A stretch of 64,000 bases of DNA from Agromyces ramosus (GTDB lineage Bacteria > Actinomycetota > Actinomycetes > Actinomycetales > Microbacteriaceae), in assembly GCF_004216665.1 (NCBI RefSeq), contig NZ_SGWY01000002.1:348685-412684 (forward strand), read 5' to 3'. A program made the position numbers and the translations under genes. Every line of letters starts with the position of its first letter. The first letter of the stretch is position 1. Positions 63,348 to 64,000 of this stretch are shown piece by piece. The notes beneath the pieces are model-generated. The model was given only the letters and a program-made list of their open reading frames with translations, did not search any database and was not told the DNA's origin.

Positions 63348-64000
63348 CGTCCGAAGGAGCGGATGCCGCGGGCACCGGTCGGTTCACCCTCGACACCCGC
63401 CTCTCGGGTGCGCTCGGCGGGCGCACGGCGCAGGCCGTCGAGCGGGCGTTCGGCTATCGCACGGTGGGCGACCTCCTCGGCCACTACCCGCGCAGGTACG
63501 CGCTCCGCGGCGAGCTGACGGCGTTGGCGAGCCTTCCGCTCGACGAGAACGTCACGATCGTGGCGGAGGTGCTCGAGGTGCGCGTACGCGAGATGCGCCA
63601 GCGCCGGGGATCGATCCTCGAGGCGAAGATCTCCGACGGCACCGGCATCCTGACCCTCACGTTCTTCAACCAGAAGTGGCGCGAGAACGACCTCCGGCCC
63701 GGCCGCCGCGGGATCTTCGCCGGCAAGGTGGGCGACTACCGCGGGGCGCGCCAGCTCGCGCATCCCGACTACGAGCTCTTCGACGACTCGGCGCCCATCG
63801 CCGCGGATGCCGCGGCGGCCAAGCGCTGGGCGGAGGCGCCCATCCCGATCTACCCGGCCACGGGCACGCTCGCGAGCTGGCAGCTGGCCAAGGCGATCGC
63901 GCTGCTCCTCGACGGGCTGGGCGACCTCGACGACCCCGTGCCCGACGCGGTCCGGCAGGCGCGGTCGCTGCTCGACCAGCGGCGTGCGCTCGAGGCGATC
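63344..64000 (+). CDS. recG: ATP-dependent DNA helicase RecG (5' part)
   Basis: The first 219 codons are present, and the gene runs off the window. RecG remodels stalled forks and Holliday junctions. This part covers the N-terminal wedge (OB-fold) region: GYRTVGDLLGHYPRRY, followed by KISDGTGILTLTFFNQKWRENDLRPGRRGIFAGKVGDYRGARQLAHPDYEL and IPIYPATGTLASWQLAKAI. The helicase motifs lie beyond the window. ATG 63344 overlaps the TPR stop by 4 bases and is 6 bases after TACGAT. Confidence 0.93.
   Translation, partial: MTSEGADAAGTGRFTLDTRLSGALGGRTAQAVERAFGYRTVGDLLGHYPRRYALRGELTALASLPLDENVTIVAEVLEVRVREMRQRRGSILEAKISDGTGILTLTFFNQKWRENDLRPGRRGIFAGKVGDYRGARQLAHPDYELFDDSAPIAADAAAAKRWAEAPIPIYPATGTLASWQLAKAIALLLDGLGDLDDPVPDAVRQARSLLDQRRALEAI

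Overview
The window is very GC-rich, and third codon positions are almost always G or C. It carries housekeeping genes in an actinobacterial arrangement: ilvDBNC, serA, leuB-ilvE, gltX, leuCD-murA-plsC-gpsA-ddl, thiL, rsmD and recG. Three further signs point to an actinobacterium, most likely a member of the Microbacteriaceae close to Agromyces. These are frequent GTG starts, many apparently leaderless genes (a TANNNT -10 box 6-8 nt before the start codon), and heavy use of the word GGATGCC/GGCATCC. The genus is an inference. I see no prophage, insertion sequence, CRISPR array or rRNA.

Layout. 1-4996: end of a probable TetR-type regulator, an MMPL exporter fused to a degenerate ABC-ATPase-like domain, and a YhgE/Pip membrane protein. 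5171-7417: fused trehalose-6-phosphate synthase/phosphatase. 7428-12577: branched-chain amino acid genes ilvD, ilvB, ilvN and ilvC. 12812-18413: cutC, a large membrane-spanning SARP/nSTAND/beta-propeller regulator on the minus strand, and a divergent small lipoprotein behind three CCATACC direct repeats in helical phase. 18467-23981: two small membrane proteins, serA, a TetR/MFS efflux pair with a clear operator, a 3' remnant of cydB and a small DUF6458-type membrane protein. 24121-31263: leuB, ilvE, a GNAT enzyme, a FAH-family enzyme, a LysR/aminotransferase divergent pair and gltX. 31364-38649: tRNA-Gln, a class II glutamine amidotransferase, a bifunctional penicillin-binding protein, an MBL-fold protein, a lipid kinase, tRNA-Glu, and a TerC-family transporter behind a yybP-ykoY-type manganese riboswitch.

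38782-53903 is the most unusual block. It holds a PP2C phosphatase, an FHA protein, a Ser/Thr kinase and an FHA-HTH protein, joined by overlaps. Next comes a roughly 1,780-residue single-pass surface protein with about eleven Ig/cadherin-like repeats and two FN3 domains. It is followed by MoxR, DUF58 and a transglutaminase-fold membrane protein that lacks all three catalytic residues, and then by a further FHA protein. It reads as one phospho-signalling and envelope-assembly system.

53913-60379: a 16-codon leader peptide with three Leu codons and a possible attenuator precede leuC-leuD-murA-plsC-gpsA-ddl. 60376-64000: a DUF3515 lipoprotein and thiL diverge from overlapping -10 boxes, followed by rsmD, a TPR protein and the start of recG.
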